Below are positions 60,801 through 64,000 of a stretch of 64,000 bases of DNA, in pieces (the stretch's first letter is position 1; every line of letters starts with the position of its first letter). Made by a program: the position numbers and the translations under genes. The stretch is from positions 80,597-144,596 of the forward strand of contig NC_030858.1 of assembly GCF_000208745.1 (NCBI RefSeq). Reading direction: 5' to 3'. The stretch is from Theobroma cacao. Taxonomy: Eukaryota; Streptophyta; Magnoliopsida; Malvales; Malvaceae. The notes beneath the pieces are model-generated. The model made no database searches and was not told the DNA's origin. It saw only the letters and a program-made list of their open reading frames with translations.

Positions 60801-62962
60801 ATTTTTAACCTGTCTTTTTGTTTTTCCTTGTACAGGTATTTACATTTAATCATCCAGATTACTCAACTAAGAAAAGCAATCAACGTTACAAAAAGCTTCA
60901 GTTTGTAATACCACGAGACACTGGATCAGCCATTGTACATGGTGTGTAGTAATAAAGTCTATTTCATTTCCTTTCAATAAATGTTGTAGAAAAACTATAT
61001 CATGCATAGATCATCATTTTTTTGGAGTTTTCGTGGAGTCTGGTTTACACTATTTTAATGAGTTGGATCTCTGTCCATTTCAAGAATAATCTTAAAAATG
61101 TTCTTTCAAAAAATGGAATAATCTTAAAAATAAGTGTAGCAAATAGTAACACAGGATGAGAACCTTACCTCTTGTTGTCTATGACCTCATGTTATAAATG
61201 TTTATTTGCATTATGATAATATTCCAGTTTGTCACAGATTTGATATATTATACTATTTTCAGGTTGACAATACTAGGTTCACAGCAGTCCTTTAAACTTA
61301 TGAAGTGCTTACTCTTGATGAAACTTTAGAAATGTTAGTTTTCCACTAGTGGATAGTACTTCATATTTAGTTTAGTATGTAATTATATGCAACTGATAAT
61401 TGGTAGTGATTTCTTTATGTTGGTGATGGATGCTAAAGTCACAATGTGGAATGAAGCAGCATTTTACAGGGTGCAAAATCCTTCAACCATTACCTATAGT
61501 AGCATTGTGGGATGTAGTATAGAAGCAAGGTAGTAGAATCACCAATAGACATGAATAATTTATCTCATCCTACAGGGATCTGGGAAAGAAAAGAAGATAA
61601 ATAGGTATTGGTATATTTGTTTGTGGTGGAGTTTAAATTCATAAGCCACACACAATCTAAAGTTGAATTGAGAAGAAATGGTTGGATGAATACCGGCATT
61701 GAAGCTTTAGGATTTAGCATCCGACCTTGTACTGCCTTGAAAATTCTGGTAGTAGATTGGATACCAATTACTTATACTCTAATGTTTTTCTTACTCATGA
61801 TTACAAAATTGCATGCATGTTAATTTTACAGAAAACAGTTTTCTTAAATGAAAATCATAGTACATTTTCATGTGATAAGTTTTGGACCTGACTTCTGTCT
61901 GCAAACCTGATTAAAGGATTTGCTGGCTACTTTGATGCAACACTCTACAAAGATGTACATCTTGGTATTGAACCATCAATGGCCACGCCAAACATGTTCA
62001 GCTGGTATGCAATTCTATTTTTCTTGAATTCATGTGTGAAGGGCTCATAAGTTTGAAGCTTGTTTATCTTAGAAGAAATATGGAATCAGACATTTTCAAG
62101 TTGCATAATTAGTTAGAGAAGCCAGTGCAATATTGAGAAAATAAATTGACAAACTTTGACGCAACCATTGTTTGCCTTTTAACTTTGTGGAACTGTGTAT
62201 CTGATCTGCTATCTTGCAAACATCTGCAAATAAGTCCCACAAAAGAACCGTAAATATGACTTTGGGTTGGGTAATAATTTCAGCAAACATTTCAGCAGCA
62301 TGAAGGATGGATTGCCCTAAACATAAGCAACTGGATCTCTTGTTTTTGCTGAGTGACCACTAGAACGATGGTGGTTTTCTTTTATTTTACAGTCTTTGCT
62401 GCTTTTTGTTGTTAAAGATATTTACTAAAGCTTCTTAGTGGGTTGGCAAGAATGAGACAAAGACTTAAGATTATTTAAAATTCAGAACCATTGAAATGCC
62501 TAGCACCTATACAGAGCTTATAAACTTAATGAGCCTACTAAAATATGAGATGCATTATCTTCTATATCCAATTTTTACAAAAGAAAAACTGGATGTTCTT
62601 TCCTTTGTAACAAGGCTTCCCCGAAATTGACAATTTTGGGTTTTGTGTTTTGATTCCATCAAGGTTTGCAATATTTTTCCCACTAAGGAAACCAATATGC
62701 GCACAGCCTGGTTCCCCGCTAGAAGTACATTTTTGGCGTTGTTGTGGTTCTACCAAGGTGAGTCATTTTGTCTATAATTATTATGAGTTTCCTTTTCTAA
62801 TATTAGATTTATTATTTTCAAAGCCTGAATTCCTAGTTTGTTGTAAAATTAAAAGTGTAATTGATTGGGTGGGCGCAGGTTTGGTATGAATGGTGTGTGA
62901 CGTCTCCTTGCCCATCGCCTATTCACAACAGCAATGGTCGGTCGTACTGGGTGGGCCTTTAG
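54802..62962 (+). CDS. PRMT5: protein arginine methyltransferase 5 (type II; SKB1)
   Basis: Twenty-three exons assemble in phase: 54802-54942, 55524-55641, 56207-56316, 57020-57109, 57205-57270, 57566-57645, 57736-57811, 57974-58060, 58270-58354, 58444-58535, 58622-58657, 58941-59009, 59162-59230, 59381-59434, 59537-59611, 59825-59917, 60021-60124, 60517-60565, 60661-60747, 60836-60941, 61917-62004, 62664-62757, 62879-62962. They give 650 residues (Arabidopsis about 642). An N-terminal TIM-barrel ([34 protein letters not shown]) is followed by KYIQYQRAI. SAM motif I is [10 protein letters not shown] (about 378-386). The double-E loop [15 protein letters not shown] has Glu450 and Glu459. The beta-barrel domain ends in SYWVGL. 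It makes symmetric dimethylarginine on histone H4R3 and Sm proteins and controls flowering and splicing (family knowledge). No lesion was seen. By position it corresponds to At4g31120 (from memory). Confidence 0.97.
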
Positions 62963-63438
62963 AGGGAGCTCGCTTCCAGTTGGGTGGAGGGAAGATGTAT
63001 CGCTTCATAACATGTCAAAGTAGCAGAGGCATGATCTTGGAAACCTAAGAGAGAAAAAAAGGCTATGTTTTCCAGCCTCGAGTAGATGTGAATGCACAAC
63101 AGTTATCAGTGTCCTGGGGGAGTTACATGGTGTAATGGTGCTTGTGATGTCATTTTCAGAGTACAATGGAATGACGTTTGGCCATTTAAGATGATTAAAA
63201 GAAATTATCAGTGTCCTGAAGTGGATGGAATGACGTTAGGCCATTTTCTGAATACAGCAGACAGTTATCAGTGTCCTGCTTGCCTTTTGCCTGTTTATCT
63301 ATGTAAATAATTATTACAAACAGAAAAAGACCTTTAAGATGATTAAAACAAATCACATCTTTTATGGCATCATTGATCCAAATCCCAAAGAAGAAAAAAC
63401 AGTTGACAGGTCCGTCAAAGGTTTAGTTGCCAAATTCA
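62963..63438 (+). other. PRMT5 3' UTR region with short repeats
   Basis: TTATCAGTGTCCTG occurs three times (about 63103, 63206, 63263). GGAATGACGTT(T/A)GGCCATTT occurs twice (about 63168 and 63228), so a unit of about 57-60 bases is partly duplicated. The 72-codon ORF over it is a repeat artefact. Confidence 0.65.
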
Positions 63439-64000
63439 TCAAGAATTTTGAAGTTGCTGATGAACCCAGTTGTTGTAATCTTGCACTAGCTGCTGAAGAA
63501 GCGAAGGAACAAGTCCATCCACGAGAGCCTGCATCATTCTGTTCATGGGAGATACAAATGAAAATCCATCCCATATTCCTACTAATTGCACTTCATCTTG
63601 ACCGGCCTCTATGCAACTTAATTACTCATGAAATATATATATATATATATATATATATTGTATTAAGATAGAGAAGCTACTTCATTTTTGCAACCCCCCA
63701 AAACACAAGTTCTTTGAATTGATGATGTGCGTCCACTCCACAATACATATACATAATCCTAGCATCTGCGTGATTACTGCAATGAACATCTGCATTTCTT
63801 GCTGTATCTATCTTGTTGATAAATACATAATCTATGCATTATATGGCAAAATCCATAGACTACGCCATCCCACCAGTAAACTCATATTTTATTAAACCAA
63901 AATACTTACAGATTTCCTGGACGCTCAACAGCTGAAATTGGCAGTGAAGTAAATGGTCGTGTGTAAATCTGTTTACAAAGGTCAGCATCATTTGTATGTT
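63439..64000 (-). CDS. DUF1997 family protein, C-terminal exons (partial)
   Basis: Minus-strand exon 63910 to beyond 64000 reads IYTRPFTSLPISAVERPGNL up to an AATCT/GTAAGT donor. A CAG acceptor at 63539 leads into 63439-63538, reading MMQALVDGLVPSLLQQLVQD and ending QLQNS plus stop. The join restores frame (NLMMQ). The PGN-MQALVDxLVP ending resembles plant DUF1997 proteins as I remember them, and At4g31115 is the next gene in the syntenic Arabidopsis order. A possible internal acceptor (AAACAG) at about 63975 means the upper exon may start there. Plant DUF1997 proteins are often plastid-targeted; the function of this one is unknown. Only about 60 residues are visible. Confidence 0.62.
63629..63658. 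repeat. (AT)n microsatellite
   Basis: About fourteen AT units inside the intron of the DUF1997 gene. Confidence 0.9.

Overview
The window is nuclear DNA from a flowering plant, most likely a eudicot. It is AT-rich, the genes have many introns with GT-AG borders, intergenic DNA holds decayed LTR retrotransposons, and every intact protein reads as a plant family member. I cannot name the species. Two single N bases (36604 and 51187) sit inside AT microsatellites.

Eight conserved single-copy-type genes could be assembled exon by exon. From left to right they are cytosolic aspartyl-tRNA synthetase (minus, 3' end missing), a Raf-like group C MAPKKK (minus), DCAF1, the substrate receptor of CUL4-DDB1 ubiquitin ligases (minus), endonuclease V (plus), a GPI-anchored GH17/CBM43 beta-1,3-glucanase (minus), a four-pass DUF1218 protein (plus), PRMT5/SKB1 (plus), and the 3' end of a DUF1997 protein (minus). 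From memory, this is the same gene order as Arabidopsis At4g31180 down to At4g31115, so the window appears to be a conserved microsynteny block. These are housekeeping or regulatory genes (translation, signalling, ubiquitination, DNA/RNA repair, cell wall, arginine methylation). I see no operon-like functional link between them.

The block is interrupted by non-syntenic material in three places. (1) Positions 1-4700, beyond AspRS exon 8, hold a possible terminal exon of another gene, a fragment of a retrocopied gene, a decayed Ty3/gypsy gag region and a 27-bp minisatellite. The AspRS exon carrying class II motif 3 was not found there. (2) About 17.05-19.7 kb, between the kinase and DCAF1, lies a decayed but intron-retaining RNA-binding protein gene (PWI-like N-terminus plus RRM). 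(3) 30.8-43.0 kb, between DCAF1 and endonuclease V, is a three-level nest of LTR elements. A Ty1/copia element with both LTRs and a perfect 5-bp target duplication (GAGTA) carries a 2.85-kb solo LTR in its integrase region (target duplication TCATC). The copia element itself appears to lie inside a third, older LTR (possible duplication ATTTA).

I found no tRNA, rRNA or CRISPR signal and no evidence of an unknown molecular system. The points most worth checking are the nested LTR architecture, the missing AspRS exon, the decayed RRM gene, a GC-AG intron in endonuclease V and several unexplained short repeats.
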